A stretch of DNA of 43,088 bases from Alphaproteobacteria bacterium (GTDB lineage Bacteria > Pseudomonadota > Alphaproteobacteria > SP197). Positions 8,751-16,627 of the stretch are shown piece after piece (position 1 is the stretch's first letter; every line of letters begins with the position of its first letter). Location: assembly GCA_016869675.1 (NCBI GenBank), contig VGDP01000027.1, positions 1 to 43,088 of the forward strand, written 5' to 3'. Position numbers and translations under genes: made by a program. The notes under the pieces were generated by a model, which saw only the letters and a list, made by a program, of their open reading frames with translations, was not told the origin of the DNA and made no database searches.

Positions 8751-10069
8751 GTTACGACTACATCGCGCTCCTGATGTTCTCGACCATGATGGTCCTGCTG
8801 CTGACCGGGCAGCGCGTGTTCGGCGCGATCGGCTTCGTCGCCGCGGCATCGGCGTTGCTGCTGTGGGGCGACGGCGGCTCGGAGATGGCCTTCAGCTCCG
8901 TCGTCAAGGTGATGAAGTGGTACCCGCTGCTCACCCTGCCGATGTTCATCTACATGGGCTACATCCTGTCGGAGTCGCGCATCGCCGACGACCTCTACCA
9001 GATGTTCCACGTCTGGATGGGCCCCGTGCGCGGCGGCCTTGCGATCGGCACTGTCGGGCTGATGGTGATCATTTCGGCGATGAACGGGTTGTCCGTGGCG
9101 GGCATGGCGATCGGCGCCACGATCGCGCTGCCCGAGCTGCTGCGTCGTGGCTACGACAAGGTCATGATCACCGGGGTCATCCAGGCCGGAAGTTCCCTCG
9201 GCATCCTTATCCCGCCGAGCGTGGTCCTGGTGCTCTACGGCATGATCGCGCGCCAACCCGTCGGCCAACTGTGGCTCGCAGGCGTGATTCCCGGCCTCAT
9301 GATGGCGGGGCTGTTCGTCGTCTACATCGCCGTGCGCTGCATGATCCAGCCCAGGCTCGGCCCTTCGCTGCCGCCGGCCGAGCGCAACATTCCCTGGTCG
9401 GCGAAGCTGGCCCTGCTGCGTGCCGGCATCCTGCCGCTCGCCATCTTCGTCGCGATGACCGGCCTGTTCGTGCTGGGCATCACCAGCCTGGTCGAAAGCT
9501 CGGCCGTGGGCGCCGCCGCGGCCACCATCGCCGCCTGGCTGCGCGGACGGCTCAATCGCCACGTCATGGAGGAGACGCTGCGCAAGACGCTGGGTGTCAC
9601 CTGCATGTTCATGTGGATCATCCTGGCAGCTCTCTGCTTCGGCGCCGTGTTCGACGGGCTCGGCGCGGTCAAGGCGATCGAAGGGTATTTCCTCGGCCAG
9701 TTGCACCTGACTCCCTGGGAAGTGCTCATCATGATGCAACTCTCCTACATCATCATGGGCATGTTCCTGGACGATACGGCCATGCTCGTGATCGTCGCCC
9801 CGCTTTATGTGCCCCTGGTCGGCGCACTCGGTTTCGACCTGATCTGGTACGGCGTCCTCTACACCATCACCTGTCAGATCGCCTACATGACGCCACCCTT
9901 CGGCTACAACCTGTTTCTGATGCGCGCCATGGCGCCACCCGAGATCAACATCTTCCACATCTACCGATCGATCATTCCCTTCGTTCTGGTCATGATGCTG
10001 GCCCTGGCGATCGTCATGGCCTTCCCGGATCTGGCGCTGTGGCTGCCGCGCACGCATTACGAGGGTTGA
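8747..10069 (+). CDS. dctM: TRAP transporter large membrane subunit, DctM-like
   Basis: Main translocation channel of the TRAP transporter, 440 residues with about a dozen hydrophobic segments. ATG at 8747 overlaps the dctQ stop. Family features include LLLTGQRVFGAIGFVAA at the start, MFIYMGYILSESRIADDLYQ, the GGLAIGTVGLMVIISAMNG block and GSSLGILIPPSVVLVLYG, the conserved re-entrant hairpin with the ion site. The second repeat has MFLDDTAMLVIVAPLYVPL and MTPPFGYNLFLMR. Together with dctQ and dctP it forms a complete transporter. The closest recognisable class is the mannitol/chloroaromatic type, but a ligand cannot be named with confidence. Confidence 0.92.
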   Translation: MSYDYIALLMFSTMMVLLLTGQRVFGAIGFVAAASALLLWGDGGSEMAFSSVVKVMKWYPLLTLPMFIYMGYILSESRIADDLYQMFHVWMGPVRGGLAIGTVGLMVIISAMNGLSVAGMAIGATIALPELLRRGYDKVMITGVIQAGSSLGILIPPSVVLVLYGMIARQPVGQLWLAGVIPGLMMAGLFVVYIAVRCMIQPRLGPSLPPAERNIPWSAKLALLRAGILPLAIFVAMTGLFVLGITSLVESSAVGAAAATIAAWLRGRLNRHVMEETLRKTLGVTCMFMWIILAALCFGAVFDGLGAVKAIEGYFLGQLHLTPWEVLIMMQLSYIIMGMFLDDTAMLVIVAPLYVPLVGALGFDLIWYGVLYTITCQIAYMTPPFGYNLFLMRAMAPPEINIFHIYRSIIPFVLVMMLALAIVMAFPDLALWLPRTHYEG

Positions 10070-10143
10070 CGGGCACGCGACCAGGTCCGGGTGGATCGAG
10101 ATCCATTGGCGCGGGTAACCCTGAGCCAACGGAGCGTGGGAGG

Positions 10144-10157
10144 GCGGCCGAGGCCGC
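10144..10157 (+). other. Perfect GC stem-loop between dctM and dctP
   Basis: GCGGCC-GA-GGCCGC forms a perfect six-base-pair palindrome in the 119 bp gap before dctP. Such hairpins between TRAP membrane genes and the binding-protein gene can protect the 3' message or attenuate, letting the binding protein be made in excess. That role is inference; in GC-rich DNA a short palindrome may also be chance. Confidence 0.3.
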
Positions 10158-10188
10158 AAAGGCGAGTTCAACAGAAAGGGAGTGCATC

Positions 10189-11247
10189 ATGACGACGAGC
10201 AACAGACGCAATTTCGTCAGGAAGGCGGGTGTCGCCGCCGCCGCCGCGGGCGCGGCGACCATCGGGGCGCCAACCGTTCTGCGCAGCCAGACACCAATCC
10301 GCTGGCGGCTGCAGACCTATGCCGGTTCGACGCTGGGCCAGTTCGTTACGAAGCCCCTGGTCGACGCCTTCAACGAGGTCGCCAAGGGCGAGATGGAGAT
10401 CGAGCTCTACTATGCCGATCAGCTCGTCCCGACCGGCGAGCTGTTTCGCGCCCTGCAGAGCGGCACCATCGACGCGGTGCACTCGGATGACGACTCGATG
10501 TCGGCGCCGGTGGATATCGCGGTGTTCGGTGGCTACTTCCCGTTGGGCACCAAGCACGCGCTCGACGTGCCGACCCTGTTCCACCAGTACGGCTTCGCCG
10601 ACATCTGGCGTGAGGCCTACAGCGAGGTCGGCGGCGTCGTCTGGCTGTCGGCGGCGGGCCAGGATCCCTGCAACTTCAACACCAAGAAGCCGCTCAAGAG
10701 CCTTTCGGACCTGAGCGGCCTGCGGCTCTACACGTTCCCGACGGCCGGGCGCTTCCTGGCCAAGTACGGGGTGATCCCGGTGTCGATCCCCTACGAGGAC
10801 GCAGAAGTGGCTGTCCAGACGGGCGAACTCGACGGCATGGCTTGGTCCGGCATCACCGAGGACTACACGGTAGGCTGGGCCAACGTGACGAAGTACTTCC
10901 TCACCAACAACATTTCCGGTGCCTGGATCGGTTCGTTCTACGTCAACGAGAAGCAGTGGTCCGACCTGCCGGCGCACCTCAAGCAGGCGTACCTGTCGTG
11001 CGTCGAGGCGAGTCACACCTACCGCAACCAGTGGTACTGGGGCGGCGAGGCGAAGCTCAGGGCGACCGGCGACAAGCTTGAGCTCACGGCCATCCCGGCC
11101 GAGGAGTGGCGTCAGGTCGAGGAGGACGCCAAGGTGTTCTGGGAGGAGATCGCCCAGACCAGCGAGCGCGCCGCGAAGGTGGTGAGCATCTTCAAGGAGT
11201 ACAACCAGATCATCGTCGCCGCGGGGACCCCGTACACCTGCGGCTAG
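10189..11247 (+). CDS. dctP: TRAP transporter solute-binding protein, DctP/TakP-like
   Basis: Periplasmic binding protein that captures the TRAP substrate, 352 residues. ATG at 10189 follows AAAGGGAG. The N-terminus SNRRNFVRKAGVAAAAAGAATIGAP is a twin-arginine-type signal with an alanine-rich core, ending before about residue 31. The mature domain starts IRWRLQTYAG and keeps the family's GLRLYTFPTAGRFLAKYGV segment, in which the conserved Arg of GLR(L/I) normally binds the ligand carboxylate. ELDGMAWSGI and a long C-terminal helical tail also match. A carboxylate such as a 2-oxo acid is therefore likely but unproven. It is the last gene of the SDR-dctQ-dctM-dctP unit; a strong hairpin follows 5 bases after the stop. 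Confidence 0.9.
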   Translation: MTTSNRRNFVRKAGVAAAAAGAATIGAPTVLRSQTPIRWRLQTYAGSTLGQFVTKPLVDAFNEVAKGEMEIELYYADQLVPTGELFRALQSGTIDAVHSDDDSMSAPVDIAVFGGYFPLGTKHALDVPTLFHQYGFADIWREAYSEVGGVVWLSAAGQDPCNFNTKKPLKSLSDLSGLRLYTFPTAGRFLAKYGVIPVSIPYEDAEVAVQTGELDGMAWSGITEDYTVGWANVTKYFLTNNISGAWIGSFYVNEKQWSDLPAHLKQAYLSCVEASHTYRNQWYWGGEAKLRATGDKLELTAIPAEEWRQVEEDAKVFWEEIAQTSERAAKVVSIFKEYNQIIVAAGTPYTCG

Positions 11248-11252
11248 AATCC

Positions 11253-11295
11253 GGGCGCTGGCGGGGCGCGCCTCTGCGAGGTTCCGCCAGCGCCC
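11253..11295. terminator. Bidirectional stem-loop terminator
   Basis: GGGCGCTGGCGG (11253-11264) pairs perfectly with CCGCCAGCGCCC (11284-11295) around a 19-base loop. It lies between the convergent ends of dctP (11247) and the transpeptidase remnant (11302), with a short T-rich stretch (TTCGTCTT) on the plus-strand side. A factor-independent-type terminator serving both directions is the simplest reading. Confidence 0.75.
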
Positions 11296-11301
11296 TTCGT
11301 C

Positions 11302-11895
11302 TTACGCGATGCGCACCTGATAGCCGAGCCGGCGCTGGGCCGTGGCGACGACCAAGGCCCAATCGACCGCGTTCGCGGCCTCGCCCGCCACGGCCAGGAT
11401 GCGGTCCTTGATGTCGGGCGCGGGGCTCGGCGTGAAGTGGCCCAGCCGCCCCAGTTCGTTGAGCTGGGCGCGGGTCCGATGGACTTCGAGGTAGAGCCCA
11501 CCTTGATGCCAGCCCAGCTTGACCGCCTGGCTGACGGTCGTGACCTGTGTGCCGACCATTATGGTCGGATAGACCAACTCGATGTCCTCGGGGTAGAGGC
11601 GGATGCAGCCGCGGCTGACCAGCCTGCCCACGCCCCAGGGCTTGTTGGTCCCATGCATGGCGTAGGTCGGCCAGCCGAAATAGAGCGCGTAGGCGCCCAT
11701 GGGATTGTCGGGGCCGGGAGGCACGGCGGCGGGAAGCGTGGGGTGGTCCGCGCGCGTCACCTGGTCCGCGTCGTCCAGGTTCACGGGTCGGCCAGCGCCG
11801 GCACCGATCAACCCCGCCAGGTCGAGCATGCGCCGGGGCGCACTGGTCAGCACGACCTGCACGGCCACGGTGAACACCGGGCGTTGCCGCCGCAT
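11302..11895 (-). pseudogene. Chimeric L,D-transpeptidase (YkuD) C-terminal half
   Basis: YkuD/ErfK L,D-transpeptidases cross-link peptidoglycan or attach lipoproteins in the periplasm. From about 11763 downward the frame gives ADHPTLPAAVPPGPDNP, then YALYFGWPTYAMHGTNKPWG, then VGRLVSRGCIRLYPEDI. This keeps the catalytic pair His (HGTN) and Cys (SRGCIR). The C-terminal part YLEVHRTRAQLNEL matches the family. The N-terminal export signal and first part of the catalytic domain are missing. In their place the same reading frame runs back into a polysaccharide deacetylase remnant. An ATG at 11895 would give 197 residues without an export signal, so even if translated it would probably not reach its substrate. 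Confidence 0.7.
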
Positions 11896-12255
11896 GTAGT
11901 ACGTGCAGGCGTAGAGCGTCGCGGGCAGGCCTTAGGCGGCGAGCGCGTCCACCATGTGGCGGTACGTGCCGTACCAGCCGTCGTCGATGGTGATCACGGT
12001 CGCGCAAGCGGGCAGCGTGCCGGCGGCCAGCCGTTCGACCGCCTCGTCGAGCCCGAGCACAGGATAGCCGAGCGAGGCCAGCAGCCGCATGCGCGCGCGG
12101 AAGGTTTCGGGCCGCATGAACAGGTAGTTGCCGAACGTGCCCTCGCCCAGCCAGACGCCGTGGTAGCAGAGGATGCGCAACGAGCGCCGGGTCAGCAGTC
12201 GGCTCAGGCCGAACAGCCCCACGGCCTTGGCGGCGCGCAGCAGAGCCAGCTTCAC
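11764..12255 (-). pseudogene. Truncated polysaccharide deacetylase, nonsense-interrupted
   Basis: Intact relatives remove acetyl groups from chitin-like polymers or peptidoglycan. The ATG at 12255 starts MKLALLRAAKAVGLFGLSRL, then RILCYHGVWLGEGTFGNYLF, and VITIDDGWYGTYRHMVDALAA. The last block contains the TxDDG motif with the metal-binding Asp and catalytic Asp. A TAA at 11932-11934 interrupts it, but the same frame continues GLPATLYACTYYMRRQRPVF and LDLAGL, as expected for the family. At about 11763 it changes into the C-terminal half of an L,D-transpeptidase. About half of the deacetylase, including the His-x-x-x-His region, is gone. Both a deletion fusion and a nonsense mutation are needed to explain it, so function is very unlikely. 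It lies 10 bp downstream of the ligase gene at 12266. Confidence 0.75.
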
Positions 12256-12265
12256 CGGGCGGTGC

Positions 12266-13597
12266 TCACACGTTCAGCAGCAGGTGCTCGCGCTCCCACG
12301 AGCTGATCACCGCCTGGTAGGCGTCGTGCTCGGCGTTCTTGACGTCGAGCAGCAGCTCGACGAAACGCTCGCCGAGGATGCGCTTCAGGCTCTTGCTGTC
12401 GCCCAGCTTGTCGAGCGCGTCGGGCAGGTAGCGCGGCAGGCCGTGGGCGCGTGTGTAGCCCGACCCGGTGATCGCCTTGGCCGGTTCCAGGTCGTCGACC
12501 ATGCCGAGATAGCCGCACGCCAGCGAGGCGGCAATCGCCAGGTACGGGTTGACGTCGGCGCCGGCGACCCGGTTCTCCACGCGCCGGCCCTCGGGCCCCG
12601 AGCGCGGCACGCGCAGGCCCACGGTGCGGTTCTCGCGCGCCCAGTGGACGTTGATCGGCGCGTCCGAATCGCGCAACAGCCGGCGGTACGAGTTGACGTA
12701 GGGCGCCAACAGCGGCATGGCCGCGGGCAGATGCTTCTGCAGACCGGCGATGTGGGCGTGGAACAGCGGCGTGTCGTTGCCCTCGGCGTCGGCGAACAGA
12801 TTCTTCCCCGTCGCCACATCCATCACGCTCTGGTGGATGTGCATGGCCGAACCGGCCTCCTGCTCCATGGGCTTGGCCATGAAGGTGGCGTAGATCTTGT
12901 GTCGCAGCGCGGCCTGGCGCACCGTGCGCTTGAACAGGAAGGCCTCGTCGGCGACCAGCACCGGGTCGCCATGGTTGAAGTTGATCTCGATCTGCGCCGC
13001 GCCCGCCTCGTGGCTCAGCGTGTCGATGTCGATGTTCTGCGCCTCGCAGTAGTCGTAGACCTCCTCGAACAGCGGGTCGAACTCGTTGACCGCGTCGATG
13101 CCGTAGGCCTGCCGGCCGGTCTCGGGCCGGCCCGAGCGGCCGATCGGCGGCTCCAGGGGATAGTCCGGGTCGGTGTTCACCGCGACCAGGAAGAACTCGA
13201 GCTCGGGCGCCACGACCGGGCGCCAGCCGCACTCGGCGTACAGCTTGATGACGCGGTCCAGCACGGTCCGCGCGGCGATGTCGACGGGCGCGCCGTCGGC
13301 ATAGACGCAATCGCAGATGACCTGGGCGGTCGGCTCCTCGTACCAGGGCACCAGGCGGATGGTGCGCTTATCGGGCACCAGTTCGATGTCGGGCGAGGTG
13401 ACGTCGACCGCGTCGCTGTCCGGGTTCTCGCCGGTCACCGTCTGGCCCAGGATCGACTCGGGGATGCGCAGCGTCCCTTCGCCGATCGTCTTGATGAACT
13501 TGGCTGCCGGCAGGATCTTGCCGCGCGGGATGCCCGCCAGGTCCGGGACGAGGCACTCGACCTCGTCGACCCGGTGTTCCTTAAGCCACGCGTCCAT
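12266..13597 (-). CDS. Glutamine-synthetase-family ligase (PuuA-like)
   Basis: ATP-dependent ligase that joins glutamate to an amine. Members of this clade next to a PuuD-type hydrolase usually make gamma-glutamylputrescine or related gamma-glutamylamides rather than glutamine. The 443-residue protein has the catalytic-domain blocks of the family: PELEFFLV (first metal/ATP Glu), EAGAAQIEINFNHGDPV, AGSAMHIHQSV (ATP His), NVHWARENRTVGLRVP and RRVENRVAGADVNPYLAIAA (the glutamate-binding Arg/Glu region). The start ATG at 13597 lies inside the last codons of the upstream amidotransferase-like gene (17 bp overlap), so the two are translationally linked. True glutamine synthetase is less likely because of the shorter N-terminal domain and the partner gene. 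Substrate amine not determinable. Confidence 0.85.
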   Translation of the reverse strand: MDAWLKEHRVDEVECLVPDLAGIPRGKILPAAKFIKTIGEGTLRIPESILGQTVTGENPDSDAVDVTSPDIELVPDKRTIRLVPWYEEPTAQVICDCVYADGAPVDIAARTVLDRVIKLYAECGWRPVVAPELEFFLVAVNTDPDYPLEPPIGRSGRPETGRQAYGIDAVNEFDPLFEEVYDYCEAQNIDIDTLSHEAGAAQIEINFNHGDPVLVADEAFLFKRTVRQAALRHKIYATFMAKPMEQEAGSAMHIHQSVMDVATGKNLFADAEGNDTPLFHAHIAGLQKHLPAAMPLLAPYVNSYRRLLRDSDAPINVHWARENRTVGLRVPRSGPEGRRVENRVAGADVNPYLAIAASLACGYLGMVDDLEPAKAITGSGYTRAHGLPRYLPDALDKLGDSKSLKRILGERFVELLLDVKNAEHDAYQAVISSWEREHLLLNV

Positions 13598-14387
13598 GGA
13601 CCACCGCGCGCGCGCGCCGTGCCATGCGCTCGCGCGCGGCGGCGCCGAACGCCTCGAACAGGGCGATCGACAGCTTGTCCTCCCAGAACAGCCATTCCGG
13701 GTGCCACTGCACCGCGATGGCGAAGGAGCGCGCGTTGCGCACGCGCACGGCCTCGATCATGCCGTCGGGCGCGCGCGCCTCGATCTCCAACCCGGGGGCG
13801 AGGCGCTCGATTCCTTGTTCATGCAGGGAGTTGACGCGCCATGTCTGCATGCCCGAAAGCCGGGCCAGCGCGCCACCGGGCGTCAGTTCGATCTCATGGG
13901 CGTGGGCGTACTTGACGTCGCGCGGCTCGTCGGGCGGGCTGCGGTGGTCGCGCAGTCCCGGCTGTTCCTGGACGTGCTGGTGCAGCGTGCCGCCCAGGGC
14001 GACGTTCAGCTCCTGGATGCCGCGGCAGATCGCCAGCATGGGCACGCCTTGGTCGAGCGCGCGGCGGATCATGGGCAGGGTCACGTTGTCGCGCTGCGGG
14101 TCGTGCAGCGTACCGGGGCGGCTGGGCGTGCCCTCGTAGTGGTGGGGCTCGACGTTCGACGGGCTGCCGGTCACCAGGATGCCGTCCAGCCGGTCGATCA
14201 TCGCGTCCAGGTCGTAAAGCTCGGCGGGCGCCGGCGCGTCGGGACCCGGCCCGAACGCCGGCATCAGCACGGGTAGCGCGCCGGCCCCGCGCGCCACCGC
14301 CGTGATGTACTTCTCGCCGACGCAGTGGAACGGCGTCGTCGCGATGTCGCGCGTGTCGCACGGTATGCCGACCAGGGGCAGGGACAT
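13581..14387 (-). CDS. Class I glutamine amidotransferase-like hydrolase (PuuD-like)
   Basis: Hydrolyses gamma-glutamyl-gamma-aminobutyrate or a similar gamma-glutamylamide, releasing glutamate; in the Puu pathway it acts after the ligase encoded next door. Starting at ATG 14387 (GAGGATTCTC upstream) the 268-residue product begins MSLPLVGIPCDTR. The nucleophile Cys121 is in MLAICRGIQELNVALGG, and VQWHPEW near residue 240 supplies the His and Glu of the triad. GILVTGSPSNVEPHHY and HDPQRDNVTLPMI match the PuuD family closely. A start 22 codons upstream is open but adds a non-conserved tail. It is first gene of a two-gene unit with the ligase and is divergent from the desaturase-family gene at 14465. 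Confidence 0.87.
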   Translation of the reverse strand: MSLPLVGIPCDTRDIATTPFHCVGEKYITAVARGAGALPVLMPAFGPGPDAPAPAELYDLDAMIDRLDGILVTGSPSNVEPHHYEGTPSRPGTLHDPQRDNVTLPMIRRALDQGVPMLAICRGIQELNVALGGTLHQHVQEQPGLRDHRSPPDEPRDVKYAHAHEIELTPGGALARLSGMQTWRVNSLHEQGIERLAPGLEIEARAPDGMIEAVRVRNARSFAIAVQWHPEWLFWEDKLSIALFEAFGAAARERMARRARAVVHGRVA

Positions 14388-14464
14388 GAGAATCCTCGGA
14401 AACGGGGCCCGAAGCGCCAGATTGCCTTCCCTCCGACGACTGTCAAGGTTCATATGGAGTAACC

Positions 14465-15262
14465 GTGATCCTGGATGTCGAGACCCTTATCGCCTGGAAG
14501 GCCGTCGCGGTCGGCACCGTGCTGGTCGGCCTGTTCGTCGCCGAGCGGTTGTGGCCGGTGGCGCCGCGCCCGGCCCCGGCGTGGGGCCGGGTCGGGCGCA
14601 ACGGTATCCTGTGGGGGATCACCGCGGCGCTCTCGGTCGCCTTCGTGGTGCCGCTCACCTCATGGGCGGCCGGCCATGGTTGGGCCTGGCGGCCGGCCTG
14701 GTGGTCGGGCTGGGCGGGCCTGGCGGCCGATGTCGTCCTGCTGGACCTGCTGATCTACTGGTGGCACCGGGCCAACCACACGGTGCCGCTGCTGTGGCGG
14801 TTCCACGCCGTGCACCATCGGGACCGCTTCCTCGACACCACCAGCGCGCTTCGCTTCCACGCCGGCGAAGTCATCCTGTCGGCGTGCGCGCGCGCCGTGG
14901 TGATCCTAGCGCTCGGTTTCCCGCTGGCGTCGATCCTGGTGTTCGAGGCCGTGCTCCTGGCGGCGACGCTGTTCCACCATTCAAACCTGCGCCTGCCTCC
15001 GGCGTTCGAGGCGGCGCTCGCCCGCGTCGTGATCACGCCCTCGCTGCACTGGGTGCATCACCACCGCCGGCGGGCGGACACCGATTCGACCTATGGCACA
15101 CTTCTCAGCGTGTGGGACCGGCTGTTCGGTTCGACCAGCGCGACGCGCCGCTCTCCGACCATGGCGATCGGCGTCGAGGGCGTGGATGAGACGGACACGA
15201 TCGGCCTCCTGCTGGCGCCGTTCAGGCCTCAGCCGACGCCGCGCGCCAGCCGCGGCAGGTAG
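14465..15262 (+). CDS. Sterol desaturase / fatty acid hydroxylase family membrane protein
   Basis: Integral-membrane di-iron oxygenase that hydroxylates or desaturates lipid chains; 265 residues. The GTG at 14465 follows GGAG at a normal distance. Three to four hydrophobic segments flank the histidine clusters that bind the two irons: HRANH near residue 101, HAVHH near 114 and HWVHHH near 199, in the family's order. The downstream D-T-YGTLLSVWDRLFGS block is also typical. Because a sphingolipid-type operon lies just beyond on the other strand, hydroxylation of a membrane lipid or sphingoid base is an attractive idea, but carotenoid or hopanoid substrates are equally open. The last 34 bases overlap the convergent MATE gene. 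Confidence 0.85.
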   Translation: MILDVETLIAWKAVAVGTVLVGLFVAERLWPVAPRPAPAWGRVGRNGILWGITAALSVAFVVPLTSWAAGHGWAWRPAWWSGWAGLAADVVLLDLLIYWWHRANHTVPLLWRFHAVHHRDRFLDTTSALRFHAGEVILSACARAVVILALGFPLASILVFEAVLLAATLFHHSNLRLPPAFEAALARVVITPSLHWVHHHRRRADTDSTYGTLLSVWDRLFGSTSATRRSPTMAIGVEGVDETDTIGLLLAPFRPQPTPRASRGR

Positions 15263-16554
15263 CGGCCGAGCAGCGCCACGCGCGCGATCATGAACAGCAC
15301 GTAGGCGCTCCACAGCCCGTGGTTGCCGAGCCACGGCACCAGCGCGGACGCCGCGGCGATGAACGCGATGAGCGCCAGCATCATGGCGTTGCGCATCTCG
15401 GGGCCGCGCGTGGCGCCCATGAACACGCCGTCCAGCAGGAACGCCCAGGCGCCGATCAGCGGCGCGATCGCCACGTAGGGCATGTAGTCGCGCGCGGCCG
15501 CGCGCACCTCGGGCAGCACGGTCATGATGTCGATGAAAACCCCGCCCAGGACCAGCAGCAGGGTGACCAGCACCACCGCGAAGCCGCCGACCCACAGGGC
15601 GGCGGCGCGCACGGCGGCGCGGAACTGGTCGCGGGCGCGCCGCCCCACCGCCTGGCCAACCAAAGCCTCGGCGGCGTCGGCGAACCCGTCGAGCACATAG
15701 CCCGCCAGGGTGTGGAAGTTCATCAGCACCGCGTTGGCGGCCAGCGTCACGTCGTCGAGGCGCGCGCCGAACACCGTGAACAGAGAGAACGCGCTTATCA
15801 GCGCCAGGTTGCGCAGCAGGATGTCGCGGTTGAGGCCGGCCATGCGGCGCAGCGCGCCGCGATCGAGGATCTGACGCCGCCGCCACGCGCCGGACACGCC
15901 GGTCAGCGCGCGGCGCAGGGCCACGAGCCCGACGGCGGCGCCGATATACTCGGCGATCACGCTGGCGGCGGCGACGCCCCGCACGCCCCAGCCCAGGTCG
16001 AGCACGAACCACAGGTCGAGCACGATGTTGGTGCCGTTGGTCGCGAGCATGAGCGCGAGCGCGCCGCGCGGCCGTTGCAGGCCGGTCAAGGCGCCGAGCA
16101 GGGCGTAGCCGGCCAGCGTCGCCGGCGCACTCAGGAGCCGGATGCCGGCGTAGTCGACGGCGTGGCCCTCGACCCCGGTCGAGGCGCCGGCCAGCCGCAG
16201 CAGGGACGCCAGCAAGGGCAGCAGGATCGCGATCAGGCCAACGCCGGCGACGGCCACGATCAGGCCGGCGCGGGCCAGCACCGCGCGCATCTCGTCGCCG
16301 TCGCGCGCGCCCAGCGCCTGGGCCATGGGGCCGCTGGTCCCGCCGCGCAGGAAGCCGAAGCTCCAAAAGACGTAGCCGAACAGCAGCGAGCCGACCGCGA
16401 CACCGCCCAGGTGCGTCGGCGAATCGAGCTGGCCGACCACCGCCGTGTCGACGATGCCCAGCAGCGGCACGGTGGCGTTGGCCACGATCAGCGGCGCCGC
16501 CAGCCGCCCCACGCGGCCACGCCAAGCCGACGGCGTCGTTGGGTCTTCGGTCAC
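15229..16554 (-). CDS. MATE-family multidrug/lipid exporter (DinF-like)
   Basis: Inner-membrane exporter of the MATE fold that moves cationic drugs or other small molecules out with Na+ or H+ influx. From GTG 16554 the product has 441 residues, a standard MATE length. There are about twelve hydrophobic segments in two six-helix halves. The start LAAPLIVANATVPLLGIVDTAVVGQL and FGFLRGGTSGPMAQALGARD are characteristic of the DinF subgroup. The long open frame upstream of 16554 has no MATE similarity and no good ribosome site, so the later start is preferred even though its own ribosome site is weak. It follows the serine palmitoyltransferase gene by 73 bp on the same strand and could be in the same transcript. 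Confidence 0.85.
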   Translation of the reverse strand: MTEDPTTPSAWRGRVGRLAAPLIVANATVPLLGIVDTAVVGQLDSPTHLGGVAVGSLLFGYVFWSFGFLRGGTSGPMAQALGARDGDEMRAVLARAGLIVAVAGVGLIAILLPLLASLLRLAGASTGVEGHAVDYAGIRLLSAPATLAGYALLGALTGLQRPRGALALMLATNGTNIVLDLWFVLDLGWGVRGVAAASVIAEYIGAAVGLVALRRALTGVSGAWRRRQILDRGALRRMAGLNRDILLRNLALISAFSLFTVFGARLDDVTLAANAVLMNFHTLAGYVLDGFADAAEALVGQAVGRRARDQFRAAVRAAALWVGGFAVVLVTLLLVLGGVFIDIMTVLPEVRAAARDYMPYVAIAPLIGAWAFLLDGVFMGATRGPEMRNAMMLALIAFIAAASALVPWLGNHGLWSAYVLFMIARVALLGRYLPRLARGVG

Positions 16555-16627
16555 GGTTTGGCGGCGCGACGCGCCGCGCGCGCCATTCCCGTGGTGGGTT
16601 GCGCTCGAGACGCCCGGCGGCGGGACG

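Noticed and set aside
8863-10188. Very long open frame joined to the front of dctP
   Set aside because: It is an out-of-frame reading of dctM in GC-rich DNA; dctP has its own signal peptide and ribosome site at 10189.
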